Positions 28,444-37,177 of a stretch of DNA of 64,000 bases are shown piece after piece. Made by a program: the position numbers and the translations under genes. Source of the stretch: Opitutia bacterium (GTDB taxonomy: Bacteria; Verrucomicrobiota; Verrucomicrobiia; Opitutales; Opitutaceae); the NCBI GenBank assembly GCA_016217545.1, contig JACRHT010000003.1, forward strand, positions 62,001 through 126,000, in the 5' to 3' direction. Within the stretch, counting starts at the first letter, position 1; the number at the start of each line of letters is the position of its first letter. The notes under the pieces are model-generated. The model saw nothing but the letters and a program-made list of their open reading frames with translations, had not been told where the DNA came from and did not search any database.

Positions 28444-28785
28444 ATGGCCGACTCCTCCCTCAATCCCAGCATCGCCGAAACCGCCACCGTTATCGGCATC
28501 ACCAACCTCAAGAGCATCGCCGAACAACCCGCGATGCTCTCGAACCTCGCGTATTCGAACGCCATCGCAAACACCAACCTCTCGCAGCAAAACGCCGTCG
28601 CCAATCAACAGGCGATGAACGAGCTCGGCATCTCGATCGTCGGCAAGACGGTGAACAAGGTCTCCGATCTCGGGCCGCTCGAAGCGCGCTCCGCCGTCGA
28701 TGTCCTGACGGACAACGCGCTGGCCGACGAAATCGCGTCCCTGCGCGCCGTTATCCAAACGTTCACGCAAAAGCCCCAATCGTGA
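28444..28785 (+). CDS. RebB-family R-body protein, paralogue 2
   Basis: 113 residues; a second RebB-like protein 35 bp after the first. Core: IAEQPAMLSNLAYSNAIANTNLSQQNAV followed by NQQAMNELGISIVGKTVNK, then a Ser/Ala/Asp-rich helical tail (VDVLTDNALADEIASLRAVIQTF). Several RebB paralogues per locus are normal in known R-body operons, where different subunits co-assemble. The stop overlaps the next start (GTGA). A longer upstream reading (from 27670) is Arg-rich and rejected. Confidence 0.75.
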   Translation: MADSSLNPSIAETATVIGITNLKSIAEQPAMLSNLAYSNAIANTNLSQQNAVANQQAMNELGISIVGKTVNKVSDLGPLEARSAVDVLTDNALADEIASLRAVIQTFTQKPQS

Positions 28786-29423
28786 CCCGCCCCCCGTCCG
28801 AGGCCTCACCCGCCACTGCCGCTGCGTCGGCGCGCGCCGAAGTGCGCGCGCTTTTGCAGAAAGCTGCGGCACGGTGCGCGGAGCTTCCGACGGCGCTGCG
28901 GGTCGACACGCAGCGGCAGCCGGGGGCGTGGCGCGACCACCCGCTGCCGCCCAATTCGGCGGACGCCCCTTACTGGATCGCGCTGCCCGCGGCACTCGAG
29001 ATCACCAACATTCCCGCCCCGGCGCTGCGCGCGGTTCTGGCGCACACGCAACCGATGCCCTTCGGGAACGGCGGCTCCATCGTGATGATTCAGGTCCCTG
29101 CCCGCCCCACAGCCGCGCCTGCGACCCGCGCGGACGTCTCGCAGGCCGTGCTGGCGAAGACGATCGCCACGCTAAACGCACCGAGCCCCCTGCGACCGGC
29201 GATCGCCGCCGCTCTTGCGCGCACGGGCGCCCGCGCCGCCCCCCAGCTCGCCGCGCCGCCCGCGGACGAAAGCATCACGGGAAACGGGACCGCCACCGCG
29301 CCGTTTCGGGTCACGAACGGACAACCGCTCTACGTCCAAGCGCCCGTGACGCTCGCGTTCCCCAACGTGCCTCCGTCGGAGCTGGCCATCGCCAGCCTGT
29401 TCCCCTCCGTCTCCCACGCCTAG
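28782..29423 (+). CDS. Unknown protein in the RebB operon (213 aa)
   Basis: 213 residues from a GTG at 28782, translationally coupled to the RebB paralogue. An N-terminal Ala/Arg helical segment with two Cys-containing parts (AARCAEL) is followed by PPNSADAPYWIALPAALEITNIPAPALRAVLAHTQPMPFGNGGSIVMIQV, a Pro/Ala-rich linker and a beta-like C-terminus (GNGTATAPFRVTNGQPLYVQ). No signal peptide, membrane helix or known family. Position suggests an accessory role in particle assembly or regulation. Confidence 0.65.
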   Translation: MTRPPSEASPATAAASARAEVRALLQKAAARCAELPTALRVDTQRQPGAWRDHPLPPNSADAPYWIALPAALEITNIPAPALRAVLAHTQPMPFGNGGSIVMIQVPARPTAAPATRADVSQAVLAKTIATLNAPSPLRPAIAAALARTGARAAPQLAAPPADESITGNGTATAPFRVTNGQPLYVQAPVTLAFPNVPPSELAIASLFPSVSHA

Positions 29424-29430
29424 GCCCCAC

Positions 29431-29763
29431 GTGCGCAAACAAGCCTCCATCGTCTCCGCCTCTCCAGAAGACTGCCGCAGCGTCACGGAGCAGCTGGATG
29501 GCTTGGCCGAAGATTTCGAAACGCGCGGCCGTCTGGCCGCCGCGGCTTACCTGCACCTGACACGGTTGCGCCCTGCGCAAAAACGCTGCGCCGCGGGCCC
29601 GTATCGCGTCTTCCGCATCGAGGCCACGCGGCAGCTTGTCGTGCTCCGCGATGTCGCCGCCCTCGACAGCGCCACTTGCGTGCACGAATGCGCCGCCTTC
29701 GCCGACGCCCTCGCTTGGGTCAACCAGCGGCTCGCCACCGAACTCGCCCCCGCTCCCGCATGA
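29431..29763 (+). CDS. Unknown small protein in the RebB operon (110 aa)
   Basis: 110 residues from a GTG at 29431. A charged helical N-terminus (CRSVTEQLDGLAEDFETRGRLAAAAYLHLTRL) precedes a short alpha/beta part with three Cys (KRCAAGPYRVFRIEATRQLVVLRDV; TCVHECAAFADALAWVNQRL). No known family. It ends in an ATGA overlap with the next gene. Confidence 0.62.
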   Translation: MRKQASIVSASPEDCRSVTEQLDGLAEDFETRGRLAAAAYLHLTRLRPAQKRCAAGPYRVFRIEATRQLVVLRDVAALDSATCVHECAAFADALAWVNQRLATELAPAPA

Positions 29764-30044
29764 ACTCCCCGCTTTCCCCTCTCGACCGCGCGCACCTCGC
29801 GCTCACGCTCCTCTCCGCCGCGCGTCCGGTCTTGCCCTCCACGCCGCCTGCCCACCTGCCCAACAGCGAGCGACTCGCGGAAGAAATCGCCGGCCACGCG
29901 ACCGAATTCAGTCGCGCCTTTGCCGACCTCGTTCACTCCGGAGACACGGCCGTCTGTTCCGCACGGATCCTCGCCGCACTCGCCGCCCAGCACGACGTCA
30001 TCCGGCGTCTTCACCACCTCCCGGCGAGTTCCGAGAAATCCTGA
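29760..30044 (+). CDS. Unknown small helical protein, last gene of the RebB operon
   Basis: 94 residues from the ATG at 29760, overlapping the previous stop. It is helical throughout (LDRAHLALTLLSAARPVL; LAEEIAGHATEFSRAFADLV; ARILAALAAQHDVIRRLHHL), with no signal peptide or membrane segment. It resembles small adaptor or chaperone-like proteins only in general character. It converges on the M3 peptidase 20 bp downstream. Confidence 0.6.
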   Translation: MNSPLSPLDRAHLALTLLSAARPVLPSTPPAHLPNSERLAEEIAGHATEFSRAFADLVHSGDTAVCSARILAALAAQHDVIRRLHHLPASSEKS

Positions 30045-30064
30045 AACGCCAACGAGCGCGCGCC

Positions 30065-32116
30065 TTAGCGCGCGATGCCGACGTATTCGAGAAACGCGTC
30101 CTGCGACGGCGCGCGGCCGAGGAATTTCTCCACCGATTCGTTCACATCGCGCGTGTGGCCGACGGCGTAGATTTGGTCGCGCAGCCGTCGTCCGGCCACC
30201 GCGTCGAAATAGCCACCCACGCTGCGCGGGAAAACGCCCGCCACGTCGAGCGCGAGCACCTTGGCCCAGAGATAACCGTAGTAACCGGCATCGTAGCCCG
30301 CGAGGTGGCCGAAATACGCCACGAACGCAGTGTCGGGCGTCGGAGCCGTCACGACGCGCGCGAGCGTGTCGTTGCCCATGCGCACAACGTCCACCGCCGG
30401 CGCGTCCGCCGCGCCAAGCGCGTGCAGGCCGAGATCGATGAGCCCGAACGCCAGCTGCCGGCGCGTCGCGTAGCCCTCGGTCGCCTGCCGCGCCCGCTCG
30501 AGCGCCGCGATGGTTTCCGCCGGCACCTTCTTCGTCGCGTCGCGGTAATCGGCGGCGAAGGTATCGAGCACGGCCTTGTCCCACGCCCAACATTCGAGCG
30601 CCTGCGACGGCACCTCGACAAAATCGCGCGGCACCGCGAACGCGCTGAAACTCGGGAAGCGCGCGCGACTGAGCAGCCCGTGCAACACGTGGCCGAACTC
30701 ATGGAACAGCGTCACGACGTCGTCGTGTTTCAGCAGCGACGGCTTGTCGGGCGCGGGCGACGGGAAGTTGCAGAGCAACGCCATCACCGGCAGATCATAG
30801 CGCCCGTCCGGCAGCACGCCGCCGCTCTTCTGTGGGAAGCAAGCGAAGTGGTTAAACTTTCCCTCGCGCGGAAACATGTCGAGGTAGCACGCGCCGAGCA
30901 CCTCGCCGCTGTCGCCGTCGGCCACGATCCACAGTTGCACATCCGGCGCCCACGCGTAGGGCGGCTCGACGCGCGTGAACTTCAGCGCGAACACGCGCTC
31001 AAACGTCGCGAACATCCCCAGCAGCACCGCTTCGTAGGGGAAGTAGACGCGCAGCGCCTCATGGTCGACGGCGTAGCGTTGCTTCGACAGCTGGTTCAGA
31101 TAATAGCTCACGTCCCACGGCTCGAGCACGGCGTCGGCGCGGCCGGTTTCCGCCGCCTTCATCTGGCGGAACGTCTCCAACTCCGCCGCGAACTTCGGCT
31201 GCAACCCGGCGACAAGTTTCTCCTCGAAGCCGATCGCGGTGGCCGCGTCCTTCACCATGCGCGTCTCCGTCTGGTAATCCGCCCAGCTCGCGTAGCCGAG
31301 ACGGCGCGCGATCTCGGCGCGCAGCGCCACGAGTTGCTGCAACACAGCGACGTTCTTCTCGCGGGCGAGATTGCCTCGCAGCTGCGAGAAACGCCGGCGC
31401 GTCTCGGCGTAGCTCGCGTTCTGCATCAGGGTCGTTGCGTGCCACGTCACATGCGCCGCCACGCGATAGCGACCGTCCGGTTGCTTCACGCCCGGCGCCT
31501 CGAGAAAACTTTCCGGCACGCCTGCGAGTTCCTCGGCGGTGAAGTCGAGCGTCGCGCGCGCCTCGTTGATGTTCACGCCGAACTCCGTGTTCAGCGCGGC
31601 GAGCCGCTTCTGCAATTTCTCCACCTCCGCACGCTCGTCCGGCGGCAGCGCCAGACCCGCACGGCGATAGTCGCGCATCGTGAAATCCACCAGCCGCTGC
31701 TCCTCGGGCGCGAGCGCGGGCCGCGCGTCAGCGACGGCTTTCAGCGCACGATAAAGGTCCTCGCGATATGTGACGCCCACGGACCATTCCGAGAGTTTGA
31801 CGTTCATCTCGTTCGCCGCGTCGCGCATCGCGCGATCCGGGCTCGACTCGGCCACCGTCTGGACCTTGGCCGCCTCGTCGTTCACGCGCGCGAGCGCGGC
31901 GTCGACCGCGGCAAAGGTGCTCGCGAACGTCCGGCCCGCCGCATCCTGCGCAACGATCGCCGCCAGCGCGGCGTCCGCTTCCCGGATGGCCGTCTCGGCT
32001 TGGGCTCGGACCTCATCGGCGCTCGTCGGATAAACGACAAGTTCGAGGCGCGCGCGGTGTTGCGCGGCGCGGGCTTGGAAATCGGCCAAGGTGACGGGGG
32101 TCGGGCGTGAAACCAT
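30065..32116 (-). CDS. M3-family zinc oligopeptidase
   Basis: 683 residues with the zinc motif HEFGH near residue 473 and the surrounding M3 pattern (VVTLFHEFGHVLHGLLS; VPSQALECWAWD; a Tyr-rich C-terminus YDAGYYGYLWAKVLALDV). The length and lack of signal peptide fit cytosolic oligopeptidase A or thimet-type enzymes that degrade short peptides. The ATG at 32116 is preferred over 32173. Divergent from the tricorn gene with 128 bp between starts; both could act in peptide turnover. Confidence 0.9.
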   Translation of the reverse strand: MVSRPTPVTLADFQARAAQHRARLELVVYPTSADEVRAQAETAIREADAALAAIVAQDAAGRTFASTFAAVDAALARVNDEAAKVQTVAESSPDRAMRDAANEMNVKLSEWSVGVTYREDLYRALKAVADARPALAPEEQRLVDFTMRDYRRAGLALPPDERAEVEKLQKRLAALNTEFGVNINEARATLDFTAEELAGVPESFLEAPGVKQPDGRYRVAAHVTWHATTLMQNASYAETRRRFSQLRGNLAREKNVAVLQQLVALRAEIARRLGYASWADYQTETRMVKDAATAIGFEEKLVAGLQPKFAAELETFRQMKAAETGRADAVLEPWDVSYYLNQLSKQRYAVDHEALRVYFPYEAVLLGMFATFERVFALKFTRVEPPYAWAPDVQLWIVADGDSGEVLGACYLDMFPREGKFNHFACFPQKSGGVLPDGRYDLPVMALLCNFPSPAPDKPSLLKHDDVVTLFHEFGHVLHGLLSRARFPSFSAFAVPRDFVEVPSQALECWAWDKAVLDTFAADYRDATKKVPAETIAALERARQATEGYATRRQLAFGLIDLGLHALGAADAPAVDVVRMGNDTLARVVTAPTPDTAFVAYFGHLAGYDAGYYGYLWAKVLALDVAGVFPRSVGGYFDAVAGRRLRDQIYAVGHTRDVNESVEKFLGRAPSQDAFLEYVGIAR

Positions 32117-32244
32117 TGCGGGATCGGTTGGTCGGCGAAACGACAGCTCACATCGCGCCTTTCGCGCGGGCAAACTTTTTGGGCGCGCTGGTTGTCCCGT
32201 TTAGCTTTGCGGACGGCCTTCGGCCGCGTTTGCTCTTTCCCCCT

Positions 32245-35200
32245 ATGAAGTTCCTACCCCGCACGCTGCTGGCGCTGGCGCTCACGGCCACCGCCCTCTT
32301 CGCGCAAACGCCGCCGGATCAGACGCGCCTCCTGCGCTTTCCGGCTACCAACGGTTCGCAGATCGTCTTCAGCTACGCCGGCCAGCTCTACACGGTCGGC
32401 ATGGACGGCGGCGTCGCGCGCCGCCTCACCGACGCGCCCGGCTGGGCCGTCTTCCCGCGCTTTTCCGCGGATGGCTCGCAGCTCGCCTTCACCGCCCAAT
32501 ACGACGGCAACACCGAAGTCTACGTGATGCCGGCCGACGGCGGCACGCCGCGCCGCCTCTCCTACACCGCGCTCAACGGTCGCGACGATCTCAGCGACCG
32601 CATGGGGCCGAACAACATCGTCCTCGCCTGGAAAAACCAGAGCAACGAAATCGCGTTCCGCGGCCGCTGGGTCGACGCGAACGACTTCCTCGGCCAGCTC
32701 TACACGATCGGCCTCGACGGCGACGTCCCGCAGCAACTCCCCGTGCCGCGCGGCGGCTTCCTTAGCTTCTCGCCCGACGACACGAAGATGGCCTACAACC
32801 GCGTGTTTCGCGAATTCCGCACCTGGAAGCGCTACCGCGGCGGCATGGCCGACGACGTCTGGATCATCGACCTCAAGACCGGCGCGCTCGAAAACATCAC
32901 CAACAACCCCGCCCAGGACATCATCCCGATGTGGGCGCCGAACGGCCGCATCTACTTCCTCTCCGACCGCGACGGCCACCTGAACCTCTTCTCCTACGAA
33001 CTCGCTTCGAAAAAGACCGCGCAGCTCACGACGTTCAAGGACTACGACGTCAAGTTCCCCTCGCTCGGCAAAGGCGGCATCGTCTTCGAGCAGGGCGGCC
33101 TCATCTGGCACTTCGACCTGAAGACCGAGAAGGCGCGCCAGATCCCTATCACGGTGAAGGAAGACCTCGCCGTCGCGCGCGGCGGCATCGTCAACGTCTC
33201 GAAATACGTCGCCGGCGTGCAGTCCTCCCCCGACGGCAAACGCGCGGTCGTCGTCGCCCGCGGCGAGGTTTTCACCGTCCCCGCGAAGAACGGCCCCGTC
33301 CGCAACCTCACGCAAACCTCCGGCGTGCACGAGCGCGACGCCTCGTGGTCGCCCGACGGCAAGTGGATCGCCTACCTCTCCGACACCACCGGCGAGAATG
33401 AAATCTGGGTTCGCCCGCAGGACGGCCGCGGCGAACCGCAACAGATCACGAAGGGCGCGACCACTTATTACTACGCGCCTGTCTGGTCGCCCGATAGCAA
33501 GAAGCTCCTCTGGGGCGACCGCGAGCAGCGCCTGCAGTTCGTCGACGTGACCACCAAAGAGGTCACGCTCATCGAGAAAAACGAAACCTACGAAATCACC
33601 GACATCGCATGGGCCCCCGACAGCAAGTGGGTCGCGTGGATCTCGCCGAACCGCGGCAGCTACCCGAAGGCCCGCCTTTACTCGCTTGAGGAAAAGAAGT
33701 CTCTCGACGTCACCGATGGCTGGTGGTCCGTTAGCAACGTCAACTTCAGCGACGACGGCAAATGGCTGCTCTACGCCTCCGGCCGCGACTTCAACCCGAC
33801 CTACGGCGTCACCGAGTTCAATCACATCTATCGCGACTGGGAGCGCATCTACCTCGTCGCACTCGCGCAGGGCACCGACTCGCCCTTCAAGCCGAAGAGC
33901 GACGAAGTCGAAATCGCCAAGGACGACGAGGTGAAGGAAAAGCCCATCGCCGAGAAGTCTGCCGACGCGAAGCCCGCCGAAAAGACCGTGGCCGACGCCA
34001 AAGAGGAAAAGAAGGACGCGAAGGACGCCGCGCCCGCCACCGACAAGAAGGACGGCAAGGACGCGAAGAAGAAGACCGTGACTGTTAAGGTCGACCCGAC
34101 GGGCTTCAACGAACGCACCATCGGCCTCCCGATCGCCGCGTCAAATTACGGCGCCGTCGAAATGGTGGGCGACAAGGTCTACTACCTGCGCACCTCCGGA
34201 CCGTTCGGCGGCGGCGGCACGATGTTCGTCTACAACCTCAAGGAACCAAAGGAGACCGAGCTCGGCGCGGCCAACGGCTTCGCCGTCACCGCCGACCGCA
34301 AGAAGATGCTCGTCTCCGCGCAGCGCGAGTTCGCGATCATCGACCTGCCCGCGGCGAAGTTCGAGCTGAAGGACAAGCTCAACCTCAGCGGCCTCGAGAT
34401 GAAACTCGATCGCGTCGCCGAATGGAACCAGATCTACAACGAAGCCTCGCGCCAGATGCGCGACTTCTTCTACGCGCCGAACATGCACGGCGTCGACTGG
34501 CCCGCGATGACCAAGAAATACGGCGCGCTCGTCCCGTCCGTCCGCCACCGCAACGACCTCAACTACCTCATCGGCGAACTCATCGGCGAACTCTCCGCCG
34601 GCCACGCCTACACCGGCGGCGGCGACCGCGTGAACGAGGCCCCGCGCATCGCCACCGGCCTGCTCGGCGCCAAGATTTCGCGCGATCCGCAGTCGCGCGC
34701 CTACCGCATCGACCACATCGTGCCCGGCCAGAATTGGGAAACCGGCCTCCGCTCGCCGCTCACCGAGATGGGCGTCGGCGTGAAGGCGGGCGACTACATC
34801 CTCGCCGTCGACGGCAAGCCCGTCCGCGACATGCAGTCGATCTACGCTGCGCTCGTCGGCACGGTCGGCAAGCAGGTCGTGCTCCGCGTCAACTCGAAGC
34901 CCACCGACGAGGGCACACGCGACGTCACGATCATTCCCATCGGCGACGAGAAGCCGCTCTATTACCAGGAATGGGTCGCGAAGAACCGCGACTACGTCGC
35001 CAAGAAGACCAACGGCCAAGTCGGCTACATCCACATCCCCGACATGGGCCGCGACGGCCTCAACGAGTTCGCGAAGCAGTATTACCCGCAGCTCGACAAG
35101 AAGGCATGGATCATCGACGACCGCGGCAACGGCGGCGGCAATGTCTCGCCTCAGATCGCCGAGCGCCTCAGCCGCACGCTCGACTTCTTCTCGGTCGGTC

Positions 35201-35631
35201 GCAACGGCCAGCCCTCGGCCAATCCCACCGCGATGGCCCTCGGCCCGAAGGTTCTTCTGATGAACGAATTCTCGGCGTCGGACGGCGACATCTTCCCGTA
35301 TCGCTTCCGCGAGCGGAAGCTCGGCACGCTCATCGGCAAGCGCAGCTGGGGCGGCGTCGTCGGCATCCGCGGCTCGCTCCCGATCGTCGACGGCGGCTCG
35401 CTCAACCGCCCCGAATTCGCCAACGGCTTCGATAAAGAGGGCAAGAACTGGACCATCGAAGGCCACGGCGTCGACCCCGACATCGTCGTCGACAACGACC
35501 CCTGGAAGGAATTCCACGGCGAGGACCAGCAGCTCGACAAAGCCATCGAGCACATCCTCGGCGAGCTGAAGACCAAGGGTAAGGACATCCCGCCCACCCC
35601 GCCCTACCCGAACAAGAGCGCCGGCTCCTGA
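32245..35631 (+). CDS. Tricorn-like protease with signal peptide
   Basis: 1128 residues. Signal peptide (ending ALFAQ), then WD40/PD40-type beta-propeller repeats up to about 530 (SFSPDDTKMAYNR, WSPDGKWIAYLSD), a highly charged Lys/Asp/Glu/Ala insert around 555-615, a C1 domain, a PDZ domain near 825-890 (AGDYILAVDGKPV) and an S41-type catalytic domain. Candidate catalytic His is in ELSAGHAYTGGGD near 787 and Ser in NEFSASDGD near 1009. Tricorn enzymes trim peptides; the signal peptide puts this one in the periplasm or outside. The ATG at 32245 starts the signal peptide. A strong terminator follows. Confidence 0.9.
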   Translation: MKFLPRTLLALALTATALFAQTPPDQTRLLRFPATNGSQIVFSYAGQLYTVGMDGGVARRLTDAPGWAVFPRFSADGSQLAFTAQYDGNTEVYVMPADGGTPRRLSYTALNGRDDLSDRMGPNNIVLAWKNQSNEIAFRGRWVDANDFLGQLYTIGLDGDVPQQLPVPRGGFLSFSPDDTKMAYNRVFREFRTWKRYRGGMADDVWIIDLKTGALENITNNPAQDIIPMWAPNGRIYFLSDRDGHLNLFSYELASKKTAQLTTFKDYDVKFPSLGKGGIVFEQGGLIWHFDLKTEKARQIPITVKEDLAVARGGIVNVSKYVAGVQSSPDGKRAVVVARGEVFTVPAKNGPVRNLTQTSGVHERDASWSPDGKWIAYLSDTTGENEIWVRPQDGRGEPQQITKGATTYYYAPVWSPDSKKLLWGDREQRLQFVDVTTKEVTLIEKNETYEITDIAWAPDSKWVAWISPNRGSYPKARLYSLEEKKSLDVTDGWWSVSNVNFSDDGKWLLYASGRDFNPTYGVTEFNHIYRDWERIYLVALAQGTDSPFKPKSDEVEIAKDDEVKEKPIAEKSADAKPAEKTVADAKEEKKDAKDAAPATDKKDGKDAKKKTVTVKVDPTGFNERTIGLPIAASNYGAVEMVGDKVYYLRTSGPFGGGGTMFVYNLKEPKETELGAANGFAVTADRKKMLVSAQREFAIIDLPAAKFELKDKLNLSGLEMKLDRVAEWNQIYNEASRQMRDFFYAPNMHGVDWPAMTKKYGALVPSVRHRNDLNYLIGELIGELSAGHAYTGGGDRVNEAPRIATGLLGAKISRDPQSRAYRIDHIVPGQNWETGLRSPLTEMGVGVKAGDYILAVDGKPVRDMQSIYAALVGTVGKQVVLRVNSKPTDEGTRDVTIIPIGDEKPLYYQEWVAKNRDYVAKKTNGQVGYIHIPDMGRDGLNEFAKQYYPQLDKKAWIIDDRGNGGGNVSPQIAERLSRTLDFFSVGRNGQPSANPTAMALGPKVLLMNEFSASDGDIFPYRFRERKLGTLIGKRSWGGVVGIRGSLPIVDGGSLNRPEFANGFDKEGKNWTIEGHGVDPDIVVDNDPWKEFHGEDQQLDKAIEHILGELKTKGKDIPPTPPYPNKSAGS

Positions 35632-35658
35632 GCCGCCCGCCCATTCCCCGCACCCACG

Positions 35659-35685
35659 AGAGCCGGTCACCTGACCGGCTCTTTT
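35659..35685 (+). terminator. Rho-independent terminator after the tricorn gene
   Basis: Perfect 10-bp stem (35659-35668 with 35673-35682), 4-nt loop, then TTTT. Confidence 0.85.
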
Positions 35686-35731
35686 CATTGGCAGCCCGCG
35701 ACCTCCGGACGCGGGATCGTGCACATGAATG

Positions 35732-35756
35732 GTAGGGCGGGACCGCTGGGCCCGCC
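35732..35756 (+). repeat. GTAG-headed REP-like palindrome, copy 3
   Basis: GTAG (35732-35735) followed by GGCGGG (35736-35741), which pairs with CCCGCC (35751-35756). The stem is shorter and less regular than in the copies at 253 and 11203. Confidence 0.5.
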
Positions 35757-35844
35757 GAGAACGTGGTGCAAGCCGCCGGGCAGGCGCGCTCCAACACCAA
35801 ACAATTTGCCGAGGGTTTCCCGCTCCTCCACCGTATCACCTCGC

Positions 35845-36135
35845 ATGACGCCTCCCGACCCACTCCGCTCCCTGCTGAGACGCTGGCAGCACGAGCCGTC
35901 ACCCGCGCCCGAATTCGCCGCCGGCGTGTGGGCGCGCATCAACGCGGCCCGGAAGGACGAGCGCGTCGTCATCGCGTTTCGCTGGGCGCTCCCAATCGCC
36001 GCGTCGCTCGCGCTCTTCCTCGGCATCGGTGCCGCGCGCCTGCAAGCCCAGCGCGCGCACGCCGAACAGATGGCCGATTTCTACGTTCGCACCATCGACG
36101 CCGTCCATCAGGCCGAGCAAACGGAACGAAAGTGA
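35845..36135 (+). CDS. Small membrane protein, candidate anti-sigma factor (CnrY-like position)
   Basis: 96 residues. A soluble N-terminal part (LRSLLRRWQHEPSPAPEFAAGVWARINAAR) is followed by one membrane helix (about 47-67) and a short outer tail. The length and topology resemble small anti-sigma factors such as CnrY. It overlaps the next gene (GTGA), which in turn overlaps an ECF sigma, so the order matches cnrYXH. Sequence similarity to CnrY itself is not evident to me. The ATG at 35845 is preferred to 35719. Confidence 0.65.
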   Translation: MTPPDPLRSLLRRWQHEPSPAPEFAAGVWARINAARKDERVVIAFRWALPIAASLALFLGIGAARLQAQRAHAEQMADFYVRTIDAVHQAEQTERK

Positions 36136-36557
36136 AACGCTGGCTCACGCTCTTCGCGGTCGTGGCACTCGTCGGCGGAGCCGCCTACGGCCTCACGCGC
36201 GTGCTCTGGCCCGCCGCGCCGGCGAACGAGGACCAAGTCACCTGGCTCGCCCGCGAGTTCAAGCTCAGCGCCGAACAAAAGGTCGCGGTGGAAAAACTCC
36301 ACCACGCCTACCTGCCGGTTTGCTCCGACCATTGCGCCGCCATCGTCGATGTCCGCGAGCGTCTCTCGCTCACTCCGCAGGACGCCGCCCTGCACGCGGA
36401 ACTCGCCCGACTCGAGCGCGAGTGCCAACAGGCCACGCTCGCGCACGTCCGGCAAGTCGCCGCGTGCATGGACGCAAAGCAGGGCCAGCGCTTTCTCTCG
36501 CTCGTCGAGCCGCGCATCCTGCACCACGACCACCACGCCGCCTTCGGCCTGAAATGA
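36132..36557 (+). CDS. Periplasmic metal-sensor-like protein (CnrX/Spy-CpxP type)
   Basis: 141 residues from a GTG at 36132. A membrane anchor or signal segment (KRWLTLFAVVALVGGAAYGL) is followed by a helical domain with His and Cys at intervals: LHHAYLPVCSDHCAAI, ECQQATLAHVRQVAACMDAKQG and a C-terminal HHDHH cluster. This resembles heavy-metal-resistance and CpxP-like helical proteins, whose CnrX member binds Ni/Co and signals to an anti-sigma. Which metal, if any, is bound is unknown. Confidence 0.65.
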   Translation: MKRWLTLFAVVALVGGAAYGLTRVLWPAAPANEDQVTWLAREFKLSAEQKVAVEKLHHAYLPVCSDHCAAIVDVRERLSLTPQDAALHAELARLERECQQATLAHVRQVAACMDAKQGQRFLSLVEPRILHHDHHAAFGLK

Positions 36558-37111
36558 CGCCTGCCGCGGAGCCCAGCGACGAAGAGATGATGCTCTCGCT
36601 CCAACAGGGCGAAGAGCTGGCATTGAACCGCCTCATGACGCGCTGGGAGCGGCCGCTGCGCAGCTTCCTCTACCGCTCGACCCGCAACGAGCACGACGCG
36701 CTCGATCTCGCGCAGGAGACGTTCGTCCGCGTCTACCAGCACCGCGCCCGCTACCGCGCCGGCGCGCGCTTCTCGACGTGGATGTTCCAGATCGCGCTCA
36801 ACCTCGCGCGCGACCACGCCCGACGCACGCGCCGCCGGCCCACGGATTCGCTCGAGGCCGCACCCGAACAGTTCACCGCCCAGACGCCGCGACGCGACGC
36901 CACCGACGCCGAGGCCGCCGCCGCTGTCCGCGCCGCCGTCGGCGAGTTGCCTGACGACCTGCGCGAAGCCGTGTTGCTCTCCGAGTTCCAGGATCTCTCG
37001 CACGCCGAGATCGCCGAGATCGTCGGCGCCACGCCGAAGGCAGTGGAAACCCGCCTCTACCGCGCCCGCGAGAAATTGCGCGGCCTGCTCGCCCGTTATT
37101 TCAAGGACTGA
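36554..37111 (+). CDS. ECF-type RNA polymerase sigma factor
   Basis: 185 residues with sigma-2 (WERPLRSFLYRSTRNEHDALDLAQETFVRVYQHRARYR, FSTWMFQIALNLARDHARR) and sigma-4 (LPDDLREAVLLSEFQDLSHAEIAEIVGATPKAVETRLYRAREKL). The ATG overlaps the previous stop, so it is coupled to the anti-sigma and sensor candidates. No efflux or other target gene lies directly downstream; the aldehyde dehydrogenase 66 bp on may or may not be in the same unit. Confidence 0.9.
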   Translation: MTPAAEPSDEEMMLSLQQGEELALNRLMTRWERPLRSFLYRSTRNEHDALDLAQETFVRVYQHRARYRAGARFSTWMFQIALNLARDHARRTRRRPTDSLEAAPEQFTAQTPRRDATDAEAAAAVRAAVGELPDDLREAVLLSEFQDLSHAEIAEIVGATPKAVETRLYRAREKLRGLLARYFKD

Positions 37112-37177
37112 GGGCGCTGTAGCGGTCGTCCAGCATTGCCGTTCGACAACCGCACCGTCGCCGCCGAACGTGCGGCC

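Noticed and set aside
29636-32110. 824-codon open frame on the plus strand
   Set aside because: Antisense of the M3 peptidase, which carries HEFGH.
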